Assembly: GCA_921293015.1 (NCBI GenBank)
Contig: OV121088.1
Coordinates: 21,799,645-21,863,644, forward strand
Source: Phorcus lineatus
Taxonomy: Eukaryota > Mollusca > Gastropoda > Trochida > Trochidae
Reading direction: 5' to 3'
DNA: 64,000 nucleotides
Shown: piece by piece, positions 35,055-47,451 of the stretch
Position numbering within the stretch: the first letter of the stretch is position 1
Layout: each line of letters opens with the position of its first letter
Made by a program: the position numbers and the translations under genes
Notes under the pieces: generated by a model
Databases searched by the model: none
The model's input: the letters and a program-made list of their open reading frames with translations, nothing else
Told to the model about the DNA's origin: nothing

Positions 35055-38000
35055 CTGAAAAATTAAGCATTAGAGCAAAATGTAAAAAAAATCATTGAAA
35101 ACCAATTGATACAAATGAAATGACTAACATCTTTAAATAAAATCTTAATCTTGATGAATTAGCTACATTATGTGAATTATAGTTTTTGCTTTTCTCTTAC
35201 AAAAACAACAAATATTTGTAAACAAGTTATAAATATTTTTAGATTACAAGGGTTTTATAATCCAAAAGATTGCGTGATGGTAATAAAAATATATTTGAAG
35301 AATTGTTTTAATTAAAAAAATATATTAATCTAAAATATATCATCGAAATTGTTTACAAAACACATATAGTTCCTGAGAAATCTAATTTACCATAATCTGT
35401 AAAATTAGATGACTTAAAGTAAATGAAGCGCCATAAATTGCCACAAATCAAGCATGCAGACAACGGTTGGAACCCCCATCACCCACGAAGAAGAAAGAAG
35501 AAATCAAATTCTCTAATTGTATCTAATGATGATACTAAATGGAGTTTTCGAATTTATCCAATTAATAGCTTGTTAATTAAAACAGAAACCAAGTTTTTCA
35601 ACGTTGACAGTCATTCTCAGGTTCATTAGCATCAGAGTCGGAGTGACCTCTCTAAGACCCGGAAGTAAATCTCGAAGGAAGTGGAACCGGGCGGTACCTC
35701 AGAAATTGATATAACATCTAACAGTACGCAGAACATTGCCTCAAGCTTGATACATTTAACGCGAATATTAAAAAATATCAACTGAATAGTGGAAATATTA
35801 GCACAATACATATATTGTTGGGTGTTTTTGTCATTCACATAGTAAAATATTATCTGCTTCAGCGTTATGATTGATTAAGGTGGCGTCAAGGTAAAATAGT
35901 TGTGTTTTAATAATGGTCATGATTTGAGAGTAATATTATTAGATAACTTATATCATTAACATTTTGATTTTTGTTTTTTTTGCAGTCCCCGCTTTTTCCA
36001 CACAGTTGTAAAATATTATTAACTCGTCATAAATAATTGGGTTTAAATTACAGAGACATATAAACGAAAATGAGTGCATGAATATATCTGCTGATATTTG
36101 GAAATATGCGGATATATAGCAGGTGTATTTGAACAATTCGTATTTTAATTAATTGATTTAAAGCCGGAAAGAGTGCCGTGGTGCCGTGAACACGCGTTAT
36201 TCTTTGTCAAATTGCAAGACCTTCAGCAACCACATGTTAGACTCAGTACCTTGCTTGTAACTGATTGTGAAATATTACAGGAAATTGTCCCCTTTAATTT
36301 CGTTTCCATAAATCCTTTATATGAGATACGTTTAAAACAGCGACAAAACTATATAAGACCTAATCAAAAATGCGAAACAGGTTTATCATAAAATTCTGTT
36401 TTAATTTCGCTGTTCTAAAAGGAAAAGGTCACAGCATTTCGAAAGTTTGATAGGATGGTTCTTCAGGATGTTTATGAATGCATTTAATAAAGTTGTGATG
36501 TGTTTTTATAATGACAATGATCATTCTTACCTTATCTTTGGTGTTCAACTAACATACTTGGTCAGTTATCCTGAGGAATTGGATTTGAACAATTGTTGCA
36601 TACAGCCTACGTTAAATGGAAACAAACCTTATTTTTCTGTTTTCTTTTATTCTTTATATACATCAGATCTAGCAAGAGACAACGAAAGTGTACATGCAGA
36701 TGGCCATATATCTATTGATATATTTTGAATCAACTGGCTAGGACAAGACATTTACACAATTTGAGTAAAAACAGCTGTCTTCCTATTTTTACATCTAATG
36801 TTGTGATGTTGCTAAAATGACTTTAGAAAAACTATGAAAGGTCCACTGCCATTCATGTTTGAGGCGATCGCCCTATTCCAGACATTCAAACAATGGGTTC
36901 ACAAAATACAAAAAAACATTCTGCATGACCTTTTTATTTATTACTCAGGTAGCAATGTTATTTTAAATATCTTAACAGTAAGGATGCATTTCCCGTTTAT
37001 TTCCATGCGATATGCTTTAAAACATGAAATTGTTATTGTCTTTTTTAAGTCTAAACGGTACCAATAATGCAAAAACCCTTTTCATTGAAACCGAAAACAA
37101 TAATAAGGTGCTGAAACCTTTCTTATATTACCACAAACATTTGTTTTATTACTTGAAGGACGACCCAAATCATCATTTCACACTAATCCACTTAATTTTG
37201 ATACAAAAACGTAATAATTGTTTGATAACCATAGAGTACCGCGATGCAACGATTGAGGCCTCAGGCTAATTTAATTGTTTCGGTTTGCACTGGTTAACCA
37301 AAACTAACGATGACCCATCGCACTGTAGCTTCTAATGTATGCCAAACTTAAATATTTGATTTATGTGCATAATAAATGAGAATAAGAGTCAGATCATGAT
37401 GATGATGATTTGAAAACACCTTCCGTATGACTCGATGAGATTATGAATAGAAATAAAGTTTAGACAAAATTCCTTTCATCTGTTTTCTTTTTTTCGACAT
37501 TAAAGGTGAAGGAATTTTTAACCATGTATATCAAACACATTACATTATATTAAGAATCCTAGCAGATTTTGAATAGATGTTACTATTATTTTTCATCACA
37601 ACTTGTTCTTGACAACAGATGTCTTTTGATGTGACCGCTGACCCTTGACTAGTCGTGTTGAAAATAGCATCTACTCGTTTATTGACCTCACATATCAAAA
37701 GAGTTTTGTTTACACAGTAGGCAATATATCATTATTATTACAGTGTCGCTTCACCCTCCATTCGCATGCAATAAATTATGAATTTTATGCCTCCCAATGC
37801 AGGATATCCCCGTCAAATTGATTTCTAAATCGTAAAGTGAACCTCGTGCTACATACATGAGGCCCACAGGTAACACGTAAAATCACTGTTGTGGTGGCAT
37901 TCAAGCAAGGGACGTAATTTCGTTCTGTACTTGAAGTATCTGATACAGGTACTGTTGCAAGCAATGTTGATATTAGAATAATTTCCTTAATTGATTAATT

Positions 38001-38626
38001 AATTAAGCTTCTAATTAGAGTAAATGAAAAGTCAAAATAAGAAATCTTTCGAAGAAATATTAGAGCTTGTTATATTTAGTTGAGTTTGGTGCTTATAATT
38101 TAAATTACCATTTAATGCTTAATAATAATGCATGTAAACAGGACAGGTAATTTCAGCAGTGCTACTGGATTTAAAGTGAAAAAAAATTGATTAATATTTG
38201 GAAATTTTGACATTTTAATCAATTTATTTTTGCAGTCTTTGAACACATGTATGTAACAGTACTTTGGAAAGTCAGAGCTCCAGATAATTATTTGGACTCG
38301 GGTATTTCACTCCTAAAATAAAAATTGAGGAGTAAAATTACTTAAGGAAAAAAACTAGGAGTATTTCAAGATTTATCCTTTTCAGATCCTCATTCCAAGT
38401 CAGCATTTTTTTCGATGTTAGTCGTTGATTATATTTTCCACATGTCTAATCTGTAAATAAATGAGTGATTTCTCTTTGTTTTCATACATTCCTATGTGAT
38501 ATAAGTGAAATACTCTTGAAAACATGATCGCCCAAATCACCTCACCTCACCTCATTCCATCCTTAGTCAGATGAAATCCTAATGAGTGAAGTTATTGTTA
38601 ATCAATACTTTGTTTTATTGTTTCAG
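35055..38626. promoter_or_regulatory. Divergent intergenic region between genes B and C
   Basis: Genes B (leftward) and C (rightward) start head to head with 3.6 kb between their start codons. A 3' splice acceptor lies just before each start (minus strand ...AATTTTTCAG at 35055 for B; ...TTGTTTCAG at 38626 for C), implying untranslated first exons inside this interval. A comparatively GC-rich patch at 35630-35700 contains CCGGAAGT (35659-35666) and AGGAAG, ETS-type sites common in core promoters, and could be the gene B promoter. No TATA box or first exon could be fixed. No other gene was seen; small frames near 36173-37269 have no recognisable content. Confidence 0.4.
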
Positions 38627-38634
38627 TTTTCAAG

Positions 38635-40343
38635 ATGGATAAACAGTACTCTGTGCAGTTTTTCACAAATTTTGTTGAAAATCTTCAAAATCTGTGCCAT
38701 TGCTATCTAGACTTTGAACAATCTGTTGAAGTCAGTGGTTATGTGTGTTTGGAAATAGACAACATAAAAAAAGAGAGGTTTGTCCTCAGTGAAATCATTC
38801 AATCAAATGGTCGATCTATTAGTGAAAGCTATTGTACAAAGGTCTTCAAATCCAGCCCAAGTAGTATGATACAAAGAAACAACTCTCACCAGGATATCAC
38901 CAACCTCAATCATGACCAAAGATTACAATCATCTCATGAATTGTCATTTTCACACAGAGTTCCTGGACATCAAAGACCAAAATTTGGACAAAGTGTTATT
39001 TCCCCATCCTCATTAAGATCATCCGGTACTATGTCTCAACAAAAACACAACACCCTTCGGAAGAGTCAATTTAGAAATGAGAGCGTGATAGGAGCACAAA
39101 GATCTTTCTCGATGAATGAGAACAGAACCAAACGCTTTGATGAAGAATCGAGGTTGATCGTGTCAAGAATTAATCATTGCTCCGGTGAGTTGTCAGACAA
39201 CACTGCTGAACGAACGTTGTCTGATGCAGCTGACACAGAATCAGCTGACGATGGGGACATCATCATCGTCAAGACAGAACCAAGACCATCGGAGGATTTA
39301 AGAGATTTAGGGGAACCTCCACGGGAAGAGAAAAAAGGAGAATCACTCCGACTCCCTGATTCACTCATGTCTGGTAAGTCATTACTATTGTTTGGGAGGT
39401 GAGATGTTTTTGTCTTTTAACAACTTTCATTAAGTATGAGTTTACTATTATTATTGACCATCATAAATTGGAAGAGTGAGATATCTGTCAATCTCTCCCT
39501 CTTTCAACTTGTCCCACTTTGTTTTGGCACATTTACTTGCAATTGGTTGAACATATCTCAATGCAACTCTTTTAAGAAATTATGGAGACAATTGCAATAG
39601 AAGTATGGAGTAATTGCTGAAATGGTTCATTTAACTTTGGAAACTATTCAGAAATTAAATTATTTTGATGAAGCAGATCAACAAGTTTGACAAGTTGACA
39701 ACTAAATGATAAAAGCTTATGGACAATGTTGAATATTCAGCAAGAGAGAACAGTGTTTCACTTAGTAGCAATCCTTACATTTTCTATTTCAGGTGAAGGA
39801 CCGAATACAATACTTGATGAAGAGTTTTCAGAGACAATGCCAAGTATAGATTTCAATACCTCAGATTATGATCTGCAAATGAACTCTTATCCATCAACAT
39901 CAGCCTTCAGTCATGGGCTGTCTATTAATACACTGACAATATTCAACAACATCCGACCCACACCTCATGTCGTAGATACCCCAGATGGGAAGAAAATCAC
40001 ATGCTTGTTGTGTCGAAATGTTGCTTGGTCTGAGGCTGACTTTGTGCTGCACATGAAGGTGCACCCCTCTTGCAAAGAGTGCGGTCACTTCCTCGTCTCC
40101 CACATGGACCTGCGCTCACACATGCAGAAGGAACATGGGCGCACCAGCATGTTCAAGTGCAGCTTCTGTGACAAGGTGTTTCTCAGCAAGGGGGGGATGA
40201 TGGAGCACCAGAGACTCAAGCATGAGAAGACTGCCCCCAGATTCGTCTGTGTCATCTGTAGACATGTCTGTGTTCGTAAGCGCCACCTAGAGGACCACAT
40301 TGAGAATGTTCACAAGAAGAAGGCTACTTTAGATATCTCATAG
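38635..40343 (+). CDS. Gene C: novel N-terminal domain + four C2H2 zinc fingers
   Basis: There are two coding exons, 38635-39373 and 39793-40343. The donor (GTCTG|gtaagt) and acceptor (tctatttcag|GT) join in phase 1 to give 429 aa. Residues 1-~72 are the family domain (MDKQYSVQFF; VEVSGY; KERFVLSE; SESYCTKV). A Ser/Asn-rich linker follows, then IIIVKTEP (209-216), which combines a hydrophobic SUMO-interaction-like core with a VKTE SUMO-acceptor consensus. Four C2H2 fingers follow: Cys317/Cys320-His333/His337, Cys340/Cys343-His356/His361, Cys369/Cys372-His385/His390 and Cys399/Cys402-His415/His420, all with 12-residue C-to-H spacing. Linkers are not of the TGEKP type. The protein has no recombinase-like domain. 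It is probably a sequence-specific nuclear DNA-binding protein. Exon 1 is preceded by an acceptor (ttgtttcag at 38626), so a 5' UTR intron is likely. Confidence 0.9.
39374..39792 (+). other. Gene C intron (phase 1)
   Basis: This 419-bp intron runs from GTAAGT to CATTTTCTATTTCAG. It joins ...LMS to GEGPNT through a split Gly codon, the same arrangement as in gene B, though different in residue from the split Ala of gene A. Confidence 0.85.
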
Positions 40344-41053
40344 GAACTTCTATTGATGGAGATTTAGTCATTTGATTAATTTTAAAAACATATAGCTGTT
40401 ACTCCTGTCTGACTGAATATTGATTTAAAGTCAGTAAGTACTGATATATATTAACCAAAAAAAAGGAAGTACCCGTAACACTACACTTGGTAGTTCTGAA
40501 AATGGTCTGCATGCCTTGCTCCATTTGGGTCTCACTTTTCACAAATTCTATTTGTCCATTTACTCAGGCATCAGATCTTTCAGAAAAAAGACCATTTCTA
40601 TTTTTAAAAATTTGTAAGTAAATTTTGATGGCACATATATACAAAAACTGTCCACTATCATTTGTAATAATGCCAAAAAACATTTTGCGCGTCAAGCAAA
40701 TTGGAACAAACCTGAATGAATTTGACTTGAAATTAGTTGGTGCTCTATATTGCAATATGAAAACTAATATGGCAGTAATTGTATTGTATAATCTGTATCA
40801 CAATATATTTCTATTGCGATAATAGTGCACAGTGATTGAAAACTCAGAAGTAAAAGAGTTTTGATGGTGCTTCACATGTAGTTTATGTACCTTGTACATG
40901 TGAAAACTGATAGTCAAATAAGGAATTGAATGTGTGTTGATAATATATGGTAGTGTTCATCTTGTTTATATATACCGGTATTTGAATATAAAATAGCTGT
41001 AATGTATGAAAAAATGTTTTCATATTTTGATATCTGTTGTTGAGAAAATTCAA
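40344..41053. other. Gene C 3' flank
   Basis: Probable 3' UTR and spacer. No strong AATAAA was found close to the stop. A 10-bp hairpin TTCACATGTA/TACATGTGAA lies near 40870-40903. Confidence 0.35.
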
Positions 41054-41078
41054 ATACATACATACATACATACATACA

Positions 41079-41125
<47 letters not shown>

Positions 41126-41126
41126 G
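41054..41126. repeat. (CATA)n/(TA)n microsatellite
   Basis: About 13 CATA units are followed by about nine TA units. Open frames reading MYVCMYVC on the minus strand are artefacts of this repeat. Confidence 0.95.
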
Positions 41127-43082
41127 AATTCTGTTATAAATACTCTCAAATAATGTTTGATTTCAAAACAATGGATCTGATGTGTTTTTGTTCCAAACTT
41201 GTTCTTAAAATACTTCTCAATAGATAAACAATTTCATGTTTGATGCAGACTTTGAAATTTCCACATTTTTAAATCATCGATACACCTGGACAAAAGTTAG
41301 GCACTCCTAGTATGTTTATCTGTAAAAGTTGATAAAAAACAAAGACTGTGTTTGAGAAGAAGAAATTGTGTTTAATGGTAGGATCATATACCTTAGTTGA
41401 TCAAGGAAAAATTTATTCATATACATTCAACTCCTTATGGATAATTGCATTTATAGAAATTCTGGTATTCTCGTGTATACTGAAAATGGAAGTCAATATT
41501 GGTTGTTTTAAGTGGAAAAGTCTGTTCAGTCAAGTGAACTACCTTTTTACCAAAAGTTACACTAATGTTAACCTTCAAAATCACAAATCATGGAGGAAGA
41601 AAATTCAATAGAAGATTGTTTCAGTAAAAACTTAGATTTAGATTGAAGTTGATGAACTATGAAGGGGTTCATCGTTTTTCTGATAGTCGTTGATGACCAT
41701 TTCTGGCTGTAGCCTACAGAACCCTGTCCTTGATATGAGCAAGGAAGATGAAATATGAAAAAGATGCAGTATGACATATTAAGATGTGATTGGAATGAGA
41801 GCTTAGAAAAAAAATGTCCCTATACATGACTTATAAGCACATTACCCATACAGGTTTAAATGGTATACACACGAAACAAAGATTTAAGCATCGTAATATA
41901 TATCACATGATACCCCGATAACCCTTTTCACGTCTACAAACAGATCTAAGTCGACCTCGGTACGCCCTTTTCAGCTGTTATTTCATGTGGATATGTTCCA
42001 AATAAAATTCATTGTTTGAAGGGGTTGGTACTACGTTCCTACAGGGTCCTAAAAATTAACTTAACTAGATACTCATTACGTTAAATTCGTTCTTAGTACG
42101 TTTGAGCATGAATAGATGCTCATCATTCAGCATACACAGTTAGTCATGTGAAACATGGATAACTTTGCAGCGGTCAATATGTTATGTTGACTGTTGGTTT
42201 CCTTCAGCATTTGGATGGAAGCAGAGGAACAATATAAATTGGTTCAACCATATTCTATTCATAATGAATCAGATTGAGAACAAGTAATGCAACATAGGAT
42301 ACCTGCTCAATTGGGAAGAGAACAAGAGATTCTCTGGTAAAGAAATGGATTTCTATGGCCAATCGTTTTTGTTCACATTATTCCTTTGACGAGTGACACC
42401 TTTTCATATTTCAAACGAGAACGGAAATATCACCGTGCTGTATATTTGTAGAAATCGTGCTGTACAAGTATACTATGCACTAAGAACGGAATGAGAACGA
42501 AGTGAAAAGTATAAGAATCGTTCGGGGTACAAATGGGATGAACGGTATTGTGCGTAGTAAAGACGAGATAGGTCTAGTTGAGAACGGATATATACTGACT
42601 GATAAACGCGATGCACTGAGAACTCTCTATAAACGTACTTGCATCGTAGTTTGGAAAACCTATAAACAAAGTTACCCGATTCTGTCCCAATCGAGACCCA
42701 ACTTTCGGTCTGAGTTGAACAAAGAAACAAAATTATATTGATATATTCACATATATAGACTTTGCAATTTCTACTCGGTGTCCTGATATTTTTAAATAAT
42801 TTTTAGAAAATCAAATTGGTATCTAGATATTTCAAGAGTAGATAATTAATTTCAAATAAATGATATTTCGCCCTTTTACGGCATCGTAAATAAGCAACCG
42901 AAGTTTTCACCCTAATTTCCACCACTGTTGAGATGAAATACAAACAAATATTCGACCTAGAATGGTTTCCTATTATATATGAGTTTGAGAAAAAGCAATC
43001 TAGGTCAAAAATTACCTTAGGAAAAAAATAGAGCCATTGGATCTGTAAGTCATCAGGCTATCTACATTTTTTTCATAAATGT
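41127..43082. other. No gene seen
   Basis: AT-rich spacer. The segment 42430-42720 is less AT-rich and contains short open frames on both strands (42473-42741) with no recognisable domain, probably a decayed repeat. Confidence 0.35.
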
Positions 43083-43530
43083 ACCCACGGTCACCATATG
43101 ACATACCACAAGATCACAGGGTGTGACCTCTTCATGTGGCCTTTGGGTCACAGGGTCACTAAATTTAAAACTCATTATACCCGCCAGTTATAAAGAGTAC
43201 ACATGTTTACGTATTTTGATTGTGGAGAAGAAGATAAAAATAGGTTATTTGGATGTGGCCCCTGTGGCCCTTATAATGGGTCACAGTGTCGCCAAATCTA
43301 TGAATTAGAATCCCCATCAGCTAAGGAGTCTGTACACAAGGTTGCAGCATCCTGTAGGCCCTTGGCATCCGCAAATTTATAGATTTATGAATCAACACCC
43401 TCATAAGTCAAGGCGTCCCTCTTTGATTTCATATTTCGGAGGGAAAAGTTGAAATCGTGAAAGGTTAACGGATGGACGTAAGGGCGCCGGACATCATGCC
43501 ATAAGTTCAACGAGCCTTTCAGGACTGGTG
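43083..43530 (-). repeat. Reverse copy of the GTGACCCTGTGGCCC dispersed repeat
   Basis: In reverse orientation it shows the head palindrome (GAGCCTTTCAGGACTGGTGAGC, near 43511-43532) and at least two of the ~145-bp units (GTCACAGGGTCAC; GGGTCACAGTGTCGCCAAAT; CTAAGGAGTCTGTACACAAGG). It is diverged from 19838-20885. Confidence 0.75.
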
Positions 43531-43874
43531 AGCTTCAAAACACTCATTATTTGTATTACCCATCCTTGTCTTTAAAATGGCTTTGATGAAATAAATAATC
43601 CTTTTTGACACTTAGTTATGTAAAGTATAGTAGTCATAAAAATGGTTACGGAAAGGAAATTGGTATTTCTATATGATACTAAAACTGATATAATAAAAAA
43701 AATATACGCAATATGCAAAAGGTAAACTGTTATATTTTTTTCGTATTTTCATAGCACAAGGTGTTTTCCAAAGGTTTCTGGTCTGAATATTACTAAGTAC
43801 CCAAAACGCAGCCATAATTGTACATTCATGAAGAAGATTGAATGATGTGTTAATGGCACGAAAGTTACGAGATG

Positions 43875-44340
43875 CATGCACTGCAGCATTCTCTCCCAAC
43901 AGAGGTAGCTCCGTCACAAATTGTCATAAAATTGTCTTGATACGAAGGTTTCTCGGGCTTTAAACGAAAGTTTATTACAACTTAAACTACCTGGCAATAT
44001 TTCAGCCAATGAAAACAACGAATGCATCAATAACATATCTGTTGTCACACAGGCCTATGCAATGATACAGTCGCAAAATGAGACGTTTGTGTTCTGTAAA
44101 GACGACTCAAAGTGCAAGGTGCATAGTTGAATAAAGTTTAGGTTTTTGAAAGCTTACGGAAATAACTTAGGCGATTTTAATGAGAACTTTTTAAACGGCG
44201 TCGCTGATTGCACAACCAACTTTGATCAGTGTTCTACATTTCTAGACCAAGAAAGCTTCGTATTAAGACAGAGGTTGTATAGGAATTTATGACGGAGCTA
44301 CCTCTGTTTTGAAGCAATGGCACTGCAGATGCTCATAATT
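43875..44340. mobile_element. Probable MITE-like unit with inverted ends
   Basis: AACAGAGGTAGCTCCGTCA (~43898-43916) and TGACGGAGCTACCTCTGTT (~44289-44307) are inverted repeats of 19 bp. A looser match extends outward on both sides to CTGCAG. The enclosed sequence (43995-44130) resembles 1785-1925. Family and target duplication are not resolved. Confidence 0.5.
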
Positions 44341-44392
44341 TATAGCCTGTTATTAAATTGTCTTCCCAAATAGTCTACTAGGGGAAAAAACT

Positions 44393-45715
44393 GAATGTGG
44401 AAGAGCTGCGATCGATTTCATGAGTTTAAAAACTTACAGTCCAAAGGAAATTAACGAACGTATTTCACAAACATTAGCTGACTGCTACATAATACAGGTG
44501 CATTGAACAGTGGTGTGCTGAATTAAGTGGGGTTGAGTCAGCTCCGAAGACGGGCCACACCTTGGTCATCTACCTGATGTAACCACAGAAGAAAACTTGT
44601 AACGCTGTTCTTGATACAATATTGCAACACAGTCGTGTGACCATTAGATACTTAGCTGTTGCTCATCCCATAAACAAAACAGCAGTTGAACAACTGATAC
44701 ATGAGCATTTACATATGAAGATAGAATCGGTACGTTGAGCCCCCATGATGTTATCTGAAGACCAGAAGTGAAAATGTCTCATGGTTTGTCGGTATCATCT
44801 TGACAAATACCGTAAGATCCCGGTATCACGAATATTAGTTATGTGCCTTACTAAACACTTACAATGTATAATTTCATTTGAAGTTTATTTTTTTAAATTC
44901 AGATATTTGATAACAGTCACTTTTCTCCATTTCGGTAAAAGATGTGAGGATACATTTGAATGACAGGCTATTATATGCAATTGAAGAGTATGCATCTCGT
45001 GATTGTCATGCCATTTACACGCCAATGAAGGTTCTTCATGCACGGACAGTTGGTTGAGTTTCAGGCGTGTTTTCATTTTCAGGCCGGAAACTTTTGGGAT
45101 AACCCTCGTATGTATAGGTCACTGATGCGTATATCGAAATTTAGAGTAGTTAATTGGAATTAAATGAATTTTTTCGAGAGCAACGGCCCTACACTTAGAA
45201 TGCGAACAAAGAGTATTGTGAACTCCTATACCTATTGATAACTAGTGAATCTATAACCTCTGGTTCAATGTTCTCCTTCAAGGTCACAAGTCATGGTCAA
45301 GGTCACATATTAAATTATTCTTCTGTCAATGATAATACTGCATACACTACATATTCATTTGAAATGCTTTTTTTAAGGTAAAATGTCTGGCGGGGGATAT
45401 CGTGTTCTTAGAACACTCTTATTTGCCGTGATGTTCGCAAACTGTTGCAAACACTCAATATAAAGTGCAGAATGGCCGCCGCGAACTATGTTTTACTGAA
45501 CGCACGGCTTGGTTCATCACTTTGCTCCAGAGACAAAAAAAGGCAAAGCACGCAGTGGAAACACGTTACCTTACCCACAACAAAGAGAAAGAATCAAAAC
45601 ATGTTCCGCTGCTGTAAAGGTTGTGGCATCCGTTCTCTGGGACTCAGGGGTTTCCCTTCCATACGGTCTGACAGCAGCCTATACTGGCTCATGTTTTGTT
45701 ACCAGTTAAGTGGTA
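44393..45715 (+). pseudogene. Broken mariner-like transposase
   Basis: The N-terminal helix-turn-helix half is visible over 44393-44815. In order it shows YSPKEINERI, VSSEDGPHLGHLPDVTTEEN (the family's EDAPRSGRPSTxTTPEN block), then SRVTIRYLAVAHPINKTAVE, LIHEHLHMKIESVR and APMMLSEDQK. The catalytic part resumes at 45505-45715 with VHHFAPETKK, RQSTQWKHVTLPTTKRK and VVASVLWDSG, matching the TPETK...QWKHP...FWDSEG region of mariner transposases. About 690 bp of unrelated sequence (~44820-45500) separates the halves where ~180 bp would be expected, and stops and frameshifts occur throughout. Mariner enzymes cut and paste DNA at TA sites; this copy is dead. Confidence 0.82.
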
Positions 45716-45825
45716 TATAACCTCTGTGTATTGTACCGAAGTGATGGGTATTTATCATTTCATAAAATCGAACAGGTACATAAAGTAGTTTGTATATAAG
45801 AAGTTTTAGAATGTTAATCCTCAAA

Positions 45826-46091
45826 CATCTTCCCCCGCATGGCCTATTCTTACGCCAGCCCCAATGACTTGCTAAGATAGGCCTTGCCGCATTTCCCGTA
45901 CTTTTCTGTGTTTGTCGCAAGGGCTGATGCGACGGATCGCGATAGTCCAATGAAAAATCATATGAGAATTGCAAATTTTCGCCGAAGAGGGCGCTGCACT
46001 CAAAACATGAATTTTGACTGGTTGGCAGCAAGGTTAAGATCAGCCAGTGATAGGGACTGGTACAATTTATAAGGCCATGCGGGGGAAGATG
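45826..46091. mobile_element. 266-bp inverted-repeat element, 9-bp target duplication
   Basis: The ends are perfect 20-bp inverted repeats (CATCTTCCCCCGCATGGCCT and its complement). They are flanked by ATCCTCAAA (45817-45825) and GTCCTCAAA (46092-46100), a 9-bp duplication with one difference. It shares the outer CATCTTCC, an internal GGCAGCAAGGTTAA-like word and a GAGGGCGCTG word with the 1.46-kb element at 17668-19123. I regard it as a short internally deleted relative of that element. Confidence 0.8.
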
Positions 46092-46100
46092 GTCCTCAAA

Positions 46101-46983
46101 ATACCCACCCAAAGATTATGAATACACAATGTCACCCTATTGAATTACTACTGGCTTACACTTGACACTTACAAATACCTCCTAGCAAAGAATACCTAAC
46201 GGATTATGACATGTTATTATATCATGATGATTGCTGATATGATAACTATGCCGTATCTTTATTTATTGTTTTCTTATGTATTTGGATAGTTTTTCTTGTT
46301 TTTAGGTGTCGGTAATGAATCGTTATTTTTTCAGATATCTAAAAGAGTTGCAGTTGACGTATACAGTTATGGATTAGCACAAATCAGGAAAGTTCGAGAC
46401 ATAGACCATAAAGACGAAATCTTGCTTGTACCTGAGAGAAATAATTTGTAAGGATAAGCTCGGGTATACAGAAATTAAAAGAAAATTATAGGGTGGTGAC
46501 TTGAAAGTGATTTCAGTAGAACATACATGTCTAATTTGTAATAAAGGAATTGGGGATGAGTGTCATTTTATGTTAGTATGTAAATATTATTATATATATA
46601 TAACATCACATATGGACACATTTTGTGCCACAAGTTAATTATCTATAAATTCCCCTTTATCAGCAGAGTAACTCAATAATCTATTTAGACATTTGTGTCT
46701 GAGTTTTGAACTCAGTCAAATAAGCCCTAATATATAACCATATGTAATAGATATGTATCTGATCAAGCTTAGTGATATGTTATGTTAAGCACAATTTTGT
46801 GTTATACGTTATATGTATTTTGAGTAGCCAAAATATAGTATCATAATCCATCATTTTGTACATGGCAGATGTCCTTCAGACTGATACTTAAAAACAAAAT
46901 CGTTGTTTAGGTAACATTCTGCACTTATTATTATTACACCGTTCTTCAACTTTTCTTTGTTACTCGTAATCGTGAGAAATTTG
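46101..46983. other. No feature seen
   Basis: AT-rich spacer. Confidence 0.4.
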
Positions 46984-47451
46984 CCTTCGTGCAACGAGTA
47001 TGTTTTTGGGGTCAAATATGTCAAACTTCCTAAATGGTGTTATTTCATTGACAAGTAGTGTTTTTTTTCTGAAAATTAACATCTCAATGCTTATCAGTTA
47101 CCAAAGTGACAATCAACAGGGTGAAAGTCGAGATTTGTGATCGAAAACAGGACAATGGCGCGCGCCAATGACGCAAACGTAATTTTGGAAACTTATTTAT
47201 AGCAGACTTAACGAGGAATATAGATTGGTATTGTTGAGTAGGTTTTAACTAATATACATGCAAATAGGACGCTGAATTTCTTAACATATATGGCCGTTTT
47301 TTATTTACAATCGAAAACTAGAAAATGTAAAAAAAATAATGGGCATTTTAGAGATAAAGATGCAACTTTCGATAGGCGATTGGAACAATTCATGGCTGCA
47401 AGAGTGTGGTCTGCAGATTTTGTGTGGAATAAGCTAATTTATCACACAACT
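46984..47451 (+). mobile_element. TTAA-type MITE, copy 5 (diverged)
   Basis: It matches the interior of copies 1 and 3 (GGGGTCAAATATG, AATGGTGTTATTTCATTGA, CAATGACGCAAACGTAATTT, GATAAAGATGCAACTTTCGATAGGCGATT). A TTAA is retained at the right end (47452-47455). The left end has decayed, and an internal open frame at 47290-47487 is incidental. Confidence 0.75.

Noticed and set aside
40883..41227. Open frames reading MYVCMYVC or TYIHTYIH
   Set aside because: Translation of the CATA microsatellite.
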